Part shown: positions 1 to 8,143 of the stretch, piece after piece
How positions within the stretch are numbered: the stretch's first letter is position 1
Layout of the letters: each line of letters opens with the position of its first letter
NCBI GenBank assembly: GCA_038533155.1
Contig: JBCAZH010000080.1
Coordinates: forward strand, 1 to 11,803
DNA: 11,803 nucleotides
Direction of reading: 5' to 3'
Source: CALBPI01 sp038533155
Lineage (GTDB): Bacteria > Pseudomonadota > Gammaproteobacteria > Steroidobacterales > Woeseiaceae
Translations under genes and position numbers: made by a program
Notes under the pieces: model-generated
What the model saw: only the letters and a program-made list of their open reading frames with translations
What the model was told of the DNA's origin: nothing
The model's database searches: none

Positions 1-51
1 GCTCGCAAGGCCGCAGCGGTACATCCGGCAGAAGCGTTGAGGTACGGCTGA
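1..51 (+). CDS. C-terminal end of a LolC/LolE-family lipoprotein-release permease (partial)
   Basis: The first 51 bases read in frame as ARKAAAVHPAEALRYG followed by TGA. The ending PAEALRY is the typical C-terminus of LolC/LolE permeases (E. coli LolC ends in PAEALRYE), and it parallels the ending NPAEELRFD of the complete permease just downstream. The gene is cut by the window edge, so only its last 16 residues are visible. Its stop codon shares one base with the next gene's ATG, which suggests translational coupling. It is probably the partner permease of the LolCDE complex in the inner membrane. Whether it should be called LolC or LolE cannot be decided from this fragment. Confidence 0.72.
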   Translation, partial: ARKAAAVHPAEALRYG

Positions 52-1301
52 TGTCCAACGCACCCTATGAGATGACTGTCGGTAGTCGCTACGTGCGCAC
101 TCGCAAGGGCAGCGGGTTCGTCTCGTTTATTTCCGCGATCTCGATGTTGGGCGTTGCGATTGGTGTTGCCGTATTGATTATCGTGCTCTCGGTTGTCAAC
201 GGTTTCGAACGAGAGCTCACCGAGCGGCTGCTGGCGATGTCCTCACATGCGACGATCGAGGGCATCGACGGCAGCTTAGCGGCATGGGAGTTGCGCCGCG
301 ACGATGCACTCGCCAATCCCCGAGTGACGGCCGGTGCGCCGTATGTTGAAGACCGCGCACTGCTGGCCGGTCCCGATACGGTCAGCGGCATCGTCATGCG
401 CGGTGTATTGCCCGAGGATGAAGCAACGGTGGCCGATCTTGATGTCGTTGCGCCGGACGGGAGTGTTCAAGCACTAGCATCGCGTGACTACAACATTGTT
501 CTCGGCGACGCGTTGGCCAAAGCGTTGAATGTCGAAATCGGTGACCGCGTCACTTTGATGGTCGCTGAAGGCACGGTGACGCCGGCGGGTATCTTGCCGC
601 GAATGCGCCGGTTCACGGTGTCAGGTGTATTTCGCGCGGGTATGTATGAGTTTGATCGGCGTTACGCATTCGTCCATCTCGATGACGCACGGCGCTTATT
701 GCGATTGCGGGATAACGTTACCGGCCTTCGCCTCTCTGTGACCGATATGTTTGACGCCCCGTCGATCGCGAGAGAAGTGGCGGTGGCCCAAGGTGGCGGC
801 GTGATGATCAGTGATTGGACGCGGCGACATCGGGCGTTTTTCCGTTCGATTCAGGTTACCAAGTCAATTCTGTTCGTGATCCTGTCGTTGGTGGTTGCGG
901 TCGCCGCATTCAACATTGTCTCGACCTTGGTCATGGTCGTCCGAAACAAACGCGCTGACATCGCGATTCTGAGAACGCTAGGTGCATCGCGCGGCAGTGT
1001 GTTGTCCATATTCGTGAGTCAAGGCAGCGTGATCGGCTTGTTAGGCGCGGTCAGCGGAGTGTTGGTTGGCACGTTAGTCAGCCTAAACCTGGAGCGCATT
1101 GTCGCCGGTGTTGAGGGTTTGTTCGGGATTACGCTGCTCGCTGAGGACGTCTATTTCATTAGTGATTTGCCGAGTGATCTGCGGGCGGGTGACGTGGTTT
1201 TCGTTGTGGCGATTGCGTTGGCGTTGGTGTTTGCTGCAACGGTGTATCCGGCTTGGCGAGCCTCGCGAACCAATCCGGCTGAGGAGCTGAGGTTTGACTG
1301 A
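51..1301 (+). CDS. lolE: LolC/LolE-family permease of the lipoprotein-releasing ABC transporter
   Basis: Inner-membrane permease of the LolCDE complex, which extracts outer-membrane-destined lipoproteins from the inner membrane and hands them to LolA. The 416 residues match the family length (about 400-415). An N-terminal membrane segment at about residues 22-50 includes the family motif VLSVVNGFERE. A large periplasmic domain follows (about 50-265). Three membrane segments in the FtsX-like C-terminal half begin near residue 272 with VAAFNIVSTLVMVVRNKRAD and ILRTLGASRG. The ATG at 51 overlaps the upstream permease stop by one base, and the 3' end overlaps lolD by 8 bases. The order is permease-permease-ATPase, unlike lolC-lolD-lolE of E. 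coli. The symbol lolE is a guess based on being the second permease; lolC is equally possible on sequence alone. Confidence 0.9.
   Translation: MSNAPYEMTVGSRYVRTRKGSGFVSFISAISMLGVAIGVAVLIIVLSVVNGFERELTERLLAMSSHATIEGIDGSLAAWELRRDDALANPRVTAGAPYVEDRALLAGPDTVSGIVMRGVLPEDEATVADLDVVAPDGSVQALASRDYNIVLGDALAKALNVEIGDRVTLMVAEGTVTPAGILPRMRRFTVSGVFRAGMYEFDRRYAFVHLDDARRLLRLRDNVTGLRLSVTDMFDAPSIAREVAVAQGGGVMISDWTRRHRAFFRSIQVTKSILFVILSLVVAVAAFNIVSTLVMVVRNKRADIAILRTLGASRGSVLSIFVSQGSVIGLLGAVSGVLVGTLVSLNLERIVAGVEGLFGITLLAEDVYFISDLPSDLRAGDVVFVVAIALALVFAATVYPAWRASRTNPAEELRFD
1281..1286 (+). promoter_or_regulatory. Shine-Dalgarno site that supports the TTG start of lolD
   Basis: GAGGAG lies seven bases before the TTG at 1294, inside the last codons of the upstream permease gene. 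No ATG or GTG in the lolD frame lies between this site and the conserved start of the ATPase domain, so TTG is the best start. Confidence 0.6.
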
Positions 1302-1992
1302 GTCCGTCAATGAGAATGCGGTATTGGTGTGTCGAGGTGTCACTCGCACCTTTGAAGAAGGTGCGAATACATTGCAAGTGTTGCGCGGCGTCGATCTCGA
1401 TATCGCCGCGAGTGAGCGCCTCGCGATTGTCGGCGCTTCTGGATCCGGGAAGACAACACTGTTGCAAGTGTTGGGTGGGTTGGATGCACCGGATGCCGGT
1501 TCGATTTCTGTTCGCGGTGAGAACCTTGCAGATTTGAGTGATCGGCAGCGTGGCGATGTGCGCAACCGACATATCGGCTTCGTCTATCAATTCCATCATT
1601 TGCTACCTGAGTTTTCCGCCGTCGAGAACGTCGCAATGCCGTTGCTTATTCGCCGCGATTCCCGCTCGAATGCGCTGGAGCAGGCCGCTGAGCTGCTTGG
1701 GCAGGTCGGCCTAGGCGAACGGTTGAGCCATAGACCTTCGCAGTTGTCCGGTGGAGAGCGCCAGCGCGCAGCGGTTGCGCGGGCGTTGATCACAAAACCT
1801 GCACTGGTGTTGGCAGACGAGCCGACCGGGAATTTGGATCACGAGACGGGACAACAAGTTCTGGCGTTGATGCTCGAACTCAACGAACAGTACGGGACGA
1901 GCCTCGTCATCGTCACGCACGACAGTAACATCGCTGCAAGGATGGATCGGGAACTGACGCTCGAAAAAGGTCAGCTCAAGACTTTGCGCTAA
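1294..1992 (+). CDS. lolD: LolD, ATP-binding subunit of the lipoprotein-releasing ABC transporter
   Basis: Cytoplasmic ATPase that powers lipoprotein extraction by the two adjacent permeases. The 232 residues contain all ABC ATPase motifs: Walker A GASGSGKTT (47-55), Q-loop with Q99 in FVYQFHHLLPEFSAVENV, signature LSGGERQR (151-158), Walker B with catalytic E176 in LADEPTGNLD, and switch histidine H209. The phrase YQFHHLLPEFSAVENV is characteristic of LolD within the MacB/LolD/FtsE group. The TTG start overlaps the preceding permease gene by 8 bases. The gene ends with TAA, and a 65-base gap follows before comEC, one of only two gaps in the + strand array. Confidence 0.95.
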   Translation: MTESVNENAVLVCRGVTRTFEEGANTLQVLRGVDLDIAASERLAIVGASGSGKTTLLQVLGGLDAPDAGSISVRGENLADLSDRQRGDVRNRHIGFVYQFHHLLPEFSAVENVAMPLLIRRDSRSNALEQAAELLGQVGLGERLSHRPSQLSGGERQRAAVARALITKPALVLADEPTGNLDHETGQQVLALMLELNEQYGTSLVIVTHDSNIAARMDRELTLEKGQLKTLR

Positions 1993-2057
1993 CTGTCTTG
2001 TCGCGGGTTTCTCGATCGCGGGACCTGAATTAGCGAAGGCTGCGATCCGCAACGCAG

Positions 2058-4292
2058 GTGGACAATTGGGCACATGCTGCACTGCGAAACCGATCATTGA
2101 TTCTTGTCGCAAGTGCGTTAGCGCTCGTGGGTGCCTGCGCTTGGGAGGCAGGTGCCATTTCGACGTTCGCGGCGATCCTGCTTATCGCCGTCGGCATAGC
2201 GACTACTGGCTATCGCGGTTCAACGATCGCCATCTTGGTCTCGGTATTCGTATTCGGCGCAAGCATCAGTGCTGCAGCGCGATCCAATTTCGATGCAAGT
2301 CAGTGGGTGGTTGACGGTCATGTCACGCGTGTCGCAGCCGAGGTGCGTTTGTTGAACACACCGGTGTCTGGCGCTTACAACATGGAAGCGATCGCGGTCA
2401 CGCGTGACGCGAGCTTGCCGGTGCGAATACGCATTCGGCTGCCGAACGACCGAGACTGGCGGGCAGGGCAGTGCATTCACACGCGGCTCGATGTGTCGAG
2501 TGTAGTCGTACGTGGCGGACGTGGGCGAGAGTCTATCGACCGACTGCTCGGGGTGGGTGCGATTGCTACCGCCCGTGGGCGGCCGGCACTCGTTCCCTGC
2601 GATTCGTTCATGGCATGGGTCGAGGACATTCGCCACCGTATCCGCGCCAGCCTAACGTCGCAACTCCCGGTGGGCGCGCCGCGCAGTGTACTTCTCGGCT
2701 TGGTCTTGGGTGAGCGTCAAGAGATGCAGCCAAGCGTCACTGAACGACTGCAGCGCACCGGTCTTGCGCATCTGATGGCGATCTCTGGGCTCCACATAGG
2801 TCTGGCGGCAGGTATCGGTTTTTGGGCGTTTCGATGGGTGCCACCGCCCGTTTGGCTAATGCGACAGGACATCGCATGGGTGGGAGCGGTCTTTGTCTCG
2901 GGCTGCTATGCCGTCGTGTCCGGATTCGGCATGCCAGCGCAACGCGCCCTACTAGCGACTCTGTTAGTGGCGCTCGCACATTGGCAACGTGTTGGGATAT
3001 CGGGCTACCGAATGCTCGCGATCGGCGCCGTATTAATCGTGGTGTTGAATCCGGCCGTCATCGAATCGCTCAGTTTTTGGATGTCGTTCAGCGCAGTCTG
3101 TTTGCTGAGCCTGCATCGCTGGGTTCGGCTCGGCCGCTGGCAGCAACCCTCGCGAGTTGACGATATCGTTAGCGCTCAAGTGTTGCTTTCCAGCGTCATG
3201 GCCGCGGGTACGGCCACTGTCTTCGGTTTTTTCAGCACCGTTTCCGTTCTCGCTAACCTTGTGTTCATACCGGTCTTTGGCTTCGTCATCGTGCCAAGCT
3301 TGCTAGTGACTGCATTGCTCGTCGCGCTGGGTTTACCGGTCGATGGGCTGTGGGCGATTCCGGCATGGGTCGTTTCGGGAGTGCTGTGGACAATCGATCA
3401 TCTCTCGGAGAACTCGTGGATCGCTTTACATGTCGCGGACTCGCCACCCTACGTCGTCGCTACGGTTATTGCTGCGATGTTGTGGGCCGTGCTTGCGGCG
3501 CGGTGGCCCGCTCGATTAACTGCGTCAGCGGGCGCTGCACTGTTGTTTTTGGCGCGTCCAGCGCCGCCCCCGCAAGGCTGTTTCGATATTCGTGCGCATG
3601 ATGTCGGTCACGGTCTTGCGGTTACGGTTGCGACCTCCTCAACACTGCTGGTGTTTGATGCGGGACCTCAGTGGCCCGGGTCGGACGCGGGAGCCCGAGT
3701 TCTGGTGCCATGGTTACAGCGCCGTGGCGTTACTCGGGTGGATCGCGCTGTGCAGAGCCATTCCGATATGGACCATGCGGGCGGTTTCGTAGGTCTTCGC
3801 GCCGGCGTCGACGTACAGCGTTGGCTCGGCACGCCGGAGTCTGAGTGTGTCGCAGGTCAGCGGTGGCAGCGGGATGGCGTTCAATTCGAAGTTCTCTGGC
3901 CGACTGCAATGCAAGAGGCCCTGTCGGACAACAACCGCTCGTGCGTCATGGTCGTCTCCAGCCGGTCGGGGGGCCGCGCGTTGCTGCCGGGCGATATTGA
4001 GCAAGCCGCCGAACGTGAGTTGATTTATCTCAATGTGCCAGCCGTGGGACTTGTGTTGGTGCCACACCATGGGAGCATCACGTCGTCGCACCGCGCCTTC
4101 GTCGCCGCGCTGAGCGCGAAACACGCCTGGGTTTCAAACGCTCGGCGGAAGGGTTGGCGCATGCCACACCCGGAAGTTGTCGCGGTTTGGCGCTCTCACG
4201 GTGCGAAAGTATTCGAGACAGCTGACGTCGGCGCGCTAAGTCTCAGAGTTTGCAGTCAGGACGACATCGCCGGAGGCGCCAAGCTGTGGTAG
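2058..4292 (+). CDS. comEC: ComEC/Rec2-family DNA uptake channel protein
   Basis: Polytopic inner-membrane protein that carries single-stranded DNA into the cytoplasm during natural transformation. At 744 residues it is close to full-length gammaproteobacterial ComEC. The N-terminus has hydrophobic segments (about 12-60), then a soluble region matching the usual N-terminal domain. The competence-domain hallmark HLMAISGLHIGL is at 238-249, followed by many membrane segments to about 500. A C-terminal metallo-beta-lactamase-like domain carries DVGHGLAV, FDAGP (533-537), HSDMDH (568-573), LLPGDIE (642-648) and HHGS (670-673), so the metal-binding residues look intact. DVGHG replaces the more usual DVGQG. 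The start is GTG at 2058: an in-frame TAG lies at 2031, and no good Shine-Dalgarno precedes the GTG. A weak stem CTGCG/CGCAG (2040-2057) abuts the start. Low translation is plausible. Confidence 0.93.
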   Translation: MDNWAHAALRNRSLILVASALALVGACAWEAGAISTFAAILLIAVGIATTGYRGSTIAILVSVFVFGASISAAARSNFDASQWVVDGHVTRVAAEVRLLNTPVSGAYNMEAIAVTRDASLPVRIRIRLPNDRDWRAGQCIHTRLDVSSVVVRGGRGRESIDRLLGVGAIATARGRPALVPCDSFMAWVEDIRHRIRASLTSQLPVGAPRSVLLGLVLGERQEMQPSVTERLQRTGLAHLMAISGLHIGLAAGIGFWAFRWVPPPVWLMRQDIAWVGAVFVSGCYAVVSGFGMPAQRALLATLLVALAHWQRVGISGYRMLAIGAVLIVVLNPAVIESLSFWMSFSAVCLLSLHRWVRLGRWQQPSRVDDIVSAQVLLSSVMAAGTATVFGFFSTVSVLANLVFIPVFGFVIVPSLLVTALLVALGLPVDGLWAIPAWVVSGVLWTIDHLSENSWIALHVADSPPYVVATVIAAMLWAVLAARWPARLTASAGAALLFLARPAPPPQGCFDIRAHDVGHGLAVTVATSSTLLVFDAGPQWPGSDAGARVLVPWLQRRGVTRVDRAVQSHSDMDHAGGFVGLRAGVDVQRWLGTPESECVAGQRWQRDGVQFEVLWPTAMQEALSDNNRSCVMVVSSRSGGRALLPGDIEQAAERELIYLNVPAVGLVLVPHHGSITSSHRAFVAALSAKHAWVSNARRKGWRMPHPEVVAVWRSHGAKVFETADVGALSLRVCSQDDIAGGAKLW

Positions 4293-4343
4293 GGCGACGG
4301 TGAGAACGGTAATATTCACGCTGAAACCGATTTTGGGCGAGTT

Positions 4344-4961
4344 ATGGTCGAAATTGTCAGGGCCGGCGGTTGGATGATGGCACCCATCATCCTCTGTGCA
4401 ATCATCTCTACCGGCATCATCATCGAACGATACTGGACGTTGCAGCAGCAGCGCGTCATCCCGAAGGACTTGACGTCTCGGGTATGGGCGTGGGTGAAAA
4501 ACGACGAGTTGACGCTGCAGCACTTACAGTCGCTCCACCAAGGGTCGCCGCTGGGCCAAATTTTGGCCGCCGGGTTGTCCAATCGCGACCGTGATCGCGG
4601 TGCGATGAAAGAGAGCATTGAAGACACCGGACGGCATGTCGTGCACGAGCTCGAACGCTACATCGATACGCTAGGGACGATCGCAGCGATTACACCGTTG
4701 TTAGGTCTGCTAGGCACCGTGGTGGGCATGGTCAAAGTGTTTACGGCGATCACTCAAGCGGGTGTCGGCAATCCGGCGGTTTTGGCGGGTGGCATCTCCG
4801 AAGCCCTGATTACGACTGCGGCGGGATTGACCGTCGCGATCCCTTCGCTGATTGGCTTTCGCTATGTTCGTAATCGCGTTGACGCTTTGGTCGTGCAAAT
4901 GGAAAAGGAAGCGTTGAAGCTGATCGAGGCGATCGGTCGGCGTCAGGAGGGTCAAGCTTGA
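4344..4961 (+). CDS. exbB: ExbB/TolQ/MotA-family proton channel protein
   Basis: Inner-membrane subunit of an ExbB-ExbD type motor that uses the proton gradient to energise an envelope process. The 205 residues show the family layout: first membrane segment at about 10-30 ending in IIIERYW, a cytoplasmic region, second membrane segment at about 109-131 with TPLLGLLGTVVGMV, and third at about 150-172 with GISEALITTAAGLTVAIPS. The ATG at 4344 follows a 51-base gap after comEC, with a weak GGGCGAG upstream. The TTG start of exbD overlaps its stop, so the two are surely co-translated. The same pair sits between comEC and the lipid A genes in Pseudomonas-type genomes. No TonB or TolA partner is in view, so its client is unknown. 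Confidence 0.92.
   Translation: MVEIVRAGGWMMAPIILCAIISTGIIIERYWTLQQQRVIPKDLTSRVWAWVKNDELTLQHLQSLHQGSPLGQILAAGLSNRDRDRGAMKESIEDTGRHVVHELERYIDTLGTIAAITPLLGLLGTVVGMVKVFTAITQAGVGNPAVLAGGISEALITTAAGLTVAIPSLIGFRYVRNRVDALVVQMEKEALKLIEAIGRRQEGQA
4945..4950 (+). promoter_or_regulatory. Strong Shine-Dalgarno site fixing the TTG start of exbD
   Basis: A perfect AGGAGG lies seven bases before the TTG at 4958, inside the last codons of exbB. It explains how a TTG start that overlaps the exbB stop (TTGA) can be used efficiently. Confidence 0.75.
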
Positions 4962-5383
4962 GACTGTCGGGGCGGCCAAAAGAAAAACCCGAAGTCAATC
5001 TCACTTCTCTCATCGACGTTGTTCTGTTGCTGCTGGTTTTCTTTATGGTGACGACCAGTTTCAAACGGGAGTCATCGGTAGCAATCAATCTGCCACAGGC
5101 CAGCAGTGATCCGATTGAAGTGCCCGTCGAGCGCGACGTTCTTGAGATTACGATTACCGCCGACGGCCAGTACTTCGTTAACAATCGCGAATTGGTCAAC
5201 GGGGCGGCTGACACGCTGCGCCGTGCGATTCGCGAAACGACGGATGGCAACACCGCGTTACCGGTGACGATCATTGCCGATGCGAATGCGACCCACCAAT
5301 CGGTGATTCGCGCGATGGATGTGACGGCGGACCTAGGTTTCGCGGCAGTCAATATCGCAACGGTCAACTCTCGCGATGACTGA
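4958..5383 (+). CDS. exbD: ExbD/TolR-family motor subunit
   Basis: Partner of the adjacent ExbB. It is a small protein with one membrane helix and a periplasmic C-terminal domain. The 141 residues match the family. The short cytoplasmic N-terminus leads into VNLTSLIDVVLLLLVFFMV (13-31), which carries D20, the proton-carrying aspartate conserved in ExbD and TolR. The periplasmic part follows, with a typical LIT-like beta segment and an ending DLGFAAVNIAT. The start is TTG, chosen because an ideal AGGAGG sits seven bases upstream and because the protein then begins just before the conserved helix. The gene overlaps exbB by 4 bases and msbA by 8, so it is transcribed with the lipid A genes. Its exact role in that operon is not established. 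Confidence 0.92.
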   Translation: MRLSGRPKEKPEVNLTSLIDVVLLLLVFFMVTTSFKRESSVAINLPQASSDPIEVPVERDVLEITITADGQYFVNNRELVNGAADTLRRAIRETTDGNTALPVTIIADANATHQSVIRAMDVTADLGFAAVNIATVNSRDD

Positions 5384-7142
5384 AGCGTCCGAAGCGAGTG
5401 GGAAGTCGCATGCACGAGTGGTCTATGGTCGACTGCTGAGTTACTCCGCTCGCCATTGGCAGTTGTTTGTGATTGCCGGGGTCGGCATGTTGTTAACCGC
5501 AGGCGTGGAAGCCAGCCTGTCTCTGTTGATGGAACCTCTGACGGACGAAGCGCTGATCGGGCAAGAGGGTGTTGCCCGTTGGGTTCCCATTGCATTCATC
5601 GTGGTATTTATTTTTCGCGGGGTTGCTGGCTTTCTCTCCGAGTATGCACTTGGAAACATCAGCCGGCACGTTATCTTCCGGTTGCGGCGTGATGTCTTCT
5701 CTCGCTACCTCGAGTTGCCTGCATCGTTCTTTGATGCGCGATCGTCGGGTCCGTTGCTGTCGATGGTGACATACAACGTCGAGCAGATTTCCGAATCGGC
5801 TACCAATGTGATTACCATCGCGGTGCGAGACACGCTGAAGCTCATCGCGCTGTTGAGCGTCATGGTGTACAAGAGTGTGCAGTTAACGCTACTCGTTGCC
5901 GTCGTGGTTCCCGTCATCGCTGTGCTGGTTCGTGTGCTGGCGCGTACGTTTCGGCGCTACTCGACGCGAATTCAAGATTCGGTGGGTGAGGTCAGTCAGG
6001 TAACCGAAGAAGTCGTGCAGGGGCATCGAGTTGTCAAAGTGTTTGGTGGTCAGGACTACGAGCGCGCGCGCTTCGAGACGGCTAATGAGAAACACCGGCG
6101 ACAACATATGAAACTCGTTATCACCAAAGCGGCTGGATTGGCGGTCACGCAAGTCATCTTCGCGATCGCAGTTGCGGCTGTTATTTGGTTCGCTAGCGAA
6201 TTGTCCGTCAACAATAAGCTGACGCCCGGCGCGTTTGTCGCTTTTATGACAGCGATGATTCTGTTGCTGGATCCGCTTCGACGACTGACCAATATCAACG
6301 CGGCGATTCAGCGGGGAATCGCTGCCGCGGATAGTGTGTTTGAGATCCTCGATACGCCAACTGAGGTTGATGACGGGGGGCATGCATCGGACCGCGTTCG
6401 TGGCGAAGTCGAGTTTGAGGATGTGTCCTTTTCATACTCGGATGAGAAAATTCCGGTCTTGCGGGACTTCAGTGTCAAAGTGCCGGCAGGCACTTCGCTC
6501 GCGATCGTCGGCCGATCAGGTAGCGGAAAATCCACGCTGGCGAGTCTTCTGCCGCGATTCTACAACCATGATGCGGGCGAAATTCGGATCGATGGGAAGC
6601 CGATTGACAGCTATACCTTAGAGTCGCTGCGATCGCAGATCGCGCTGGTCAGTCAAGATGTCGTGTTGTTTAACGACACGATCAGAAACAACCTTGCGTA
6701 CGGGGCGCTAGGAGACGTGTCTGACGAGGCGATGCGCGAGGCGGCCGAGGCTGCCCATGTCATGGAGTTCGTCAAAGATCTCCCCAATGGCTTTGAGACG
6801 ATGGTCGGTGATCGGGGCGTATTGCTATCGGGAGGGCAGCGGCAGCGGATTGCGATCGCCCGCGCATTGCTAAAGAACGCACCGATCCTGATTCTCGACG
6901 AAGCAACTTCAGCTTTGGATACCGAATCGGAGCGGCATATTCAACAGGCGCTCGAGCGTTTGATGGAGTCGCGCACGACGTTGGTCATCGCGCATCGCTT
7001 ATCGACAGTGGAGGGTGCCGATCAGATCATCGTGCTCGATGAAGGGCGCCTCGTGGAGCAGGGTACCCATCGCGAATTGGTGCAGGCGGGTGGCCAGTAT
7101 GCTGCCTTACACCGGATGCAATTTAGCGAAGAAAGCTCGTGA
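5376..7142 (+). CDS. msbA: MsbA, lipid A-core flippase (ABC transporter, fused membrane and ATPase domains)
   Basis: Homodimeric inner-membrane exporter that flips lipid A-core from the cytoplasmic to the periplasmic leaflet. At 588 residues it is close to E. coli MsbA (582). A six-helix transmembrane domain (about 15-320) includes VVKVFGGQDYERARF in the cytoplasmic loop, typical of MsbA. The ATPase domain has Walker A GRSGSGKST (379-387), signature LSGGQRQR (484-491), Walker B ILDEATSALD with catalytic E509, and switch H540. The ATG at 5376 lies inside the end of exbD with no clear Shine-Dalgarno, so translation probably depends on coupling. Its GTGA overlap with lpxK joins the kinase to the exporter. 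A generic ABC exporter is the alternative, but lpxK next door supports MsbA. Confidence 0.94.
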   Translation: MTEASEASGKSHARVVYGRLLSYSARHWQLFVIAGVGMLLTAGVEASLSLLMEPLTDEALIGQEGVARWVPIAFIVVFIFRGVAGFLSEYALGNISRHVIFRLRRDVFSRYLELPASFFDARSSGPLLSMVTYNVEQISESATNVITIAVRDTLKLIALLSVMVYKSVQLTLLVAVVVPVIAVLVRVLARTFRRYSTRIQDSVGEVSQVTEEVVQGHRVVKVFGGQDYERARFETANEKHRRQHMKLVITKAAGLAVTQVIFAIAVAAVIWFASELSVNNKLTPGAFVAFMTAMILLLDPLRRLTNINAAIQRGIAAADSVFEILDTPTEVDDGGHASDRVRGEVEFEDVSFSYSDEKIPVLRDFSVKVPAGTSLAIVGRSGSGKSTLASLLPRFYNHDAGEIRIDGKPIDSYTLESLRSQIALVSQDVVLFNDTIRNNLAYGALGDVSDEAMREAAEAAHVMEFVKDLPNGFETMVGDRGVLLSGGQRQRIAIARALLKNAPILILDEATSALDTESERHIQQALERLMESRTTLVIAHRLSTVEGADQIIVLDEGRLVEQGTHRELVQAGGQYAALHRMQFSEESS

Positions 7143-8143
7143 CTGGCACACAGCGTTGGCTCTACTCGGTTTGGTATGACAATGGCGCGGGCGGCTGGAT
7201 TCTGCGGCCGTTGGAATGGCTGTTCCGGTCAATCGTTGCGATCCGGCGAATGTTGTACCGGCAAGGGATTTTCACGACGCAACATCTCGATGTTCCGGTC
7301 GTCGTCGTAGGGAACCTCGCAGTGGGCGGTGGTGGCAAGACCCCACTCGTAGGATGGTTGGTCAGTGAACTCAGAGATCGCGGTTGTCGGGTGGCCATTG
7401 TTTCGCGCGGCTACGGCGGCGAAGAACCCGCTCGGCCACTGCGAGTGGGCGATGATGTGACCGCCGCTCGGTCGGGTGATGAGGCAAAGATGTTAGCCGA
7501 GTCGACAGGGGCGCCGGTTTTCGTTTGTCGCGACCGTGTTGCCGCGGCGCGGGCAGCCCAAGAGGACGGCGCTGAATTGATCGTCGCCGATGATGGCTTA
7601 CAGCACTATCGTCTCGGCCGTGCTATGGAAATTGTGGTAATCGATGCCGCTCGCGGACAGGGCAATACGCGTTGCCTGCCGGCGGGACCGTTACGTGAGC
7701 CGATGTCACGTCTCAGTGATGTTGATTTGATTGTGGGCTCGGGTGGTGAAATTCCAGGTGTTTCTGAGATCTCGTATTCGTTGACGATCCAAACGGCAGT
7801 CAATGGAGAATCTGGCGTCGAGCGGGATTTAGAGACTTTTTCAGGGCAACATGTCCATGCTGTGGCCGGTATTGCCCACCCAACACGCTTTGTGGATGCG
7901 TTGGAACGCTTCGGGATTCGCGTGAATCTGATTCCTGTCGGCGATCACCAAGTGCTTGAGCGCGCGGAACTCAATCCAAGCGATGAACTCGACGTTTTAA
8001 TGACGGAGAAAGACGCCGTGAAGTATCAGTCGCTGGAGCAGCGACATTGGATCGTACCTGCGCGTGTCGTGTTTGCGGAGACTAAGGGGCATGCGCTCGT
8101 GAATCGCTTGCTGAGTCTAACGACTGAGGTGCCAGTGGCGTGA
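7139..8143 (+). CDS. lpxK: LpxK, tetraacyldisaccharide 4'-kinase
   Basis: Peripheral inner-membrane enzyme that phosphorylates the 4' position of the tetraacyldisaccharide-1-phosphate to give lipid IVA. It is 334 residues (E. coli 328). After the N-terminal membrane-associating helix comes the P-loop VGNLAVGGGGKTP with K67 and T68. The family motif DDGLQH is at 151-156, and TEKDAVK is at 289-295. The start is GTG at 7139 in a GTGA overlap with the msbA stop; only a weak purine stretch (GAAGAAAG) precedes it. The gene overlaps kdsB the same way. In Pseudomonas a small Trm112/YcaR-type gene lies between lpxK and kdsB; here there is no room for one. Confidence 0.96.
   Translation: MTGTQRWLYSVWYDNGAGGWILRPLEWLFRSIVAIRRMLYRQGIFTTQHLDVPVVVVGNLAVGGGGKTPLVGWLVSELRDRGCRVAIVSRGYGGEEPARPLRVGDDVTAARSGDEAKMLAESTGAPVFVCRDRVAAARAAQEDGAELIVADDGLQHYRLGRAMEIVVIDAARGQGNTRCLPAGPLREPMSRLSDVDLIVGSGGEIPGVSEISYSLTIQTAVNGESGVERDLETFSGQHVHAVAGIAHPTRFVDALERFGIRVNLIPVGDHQVLERAELNPSDELDVLMTEKDAVKYQSLEQRHWIVPARVVFAETKGHALVNRLLSLTTEVPVA

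Noticed and set aside
2040..2057. CTGCG/CGCAG stem just before the comEC GTG
   Set aside because: Five pairs with an eight-base loop are common by chance in GC-rich DNA. I mention it only in the comEC entry.
4810..5595. A 261-codon open frame on the minus strand across exbB, exbD and msbA
   Set aside because: It lies fully antisense to three strongly supported genes, has Ser/Arg-rich low-quality composition, and has no recognisable motif.
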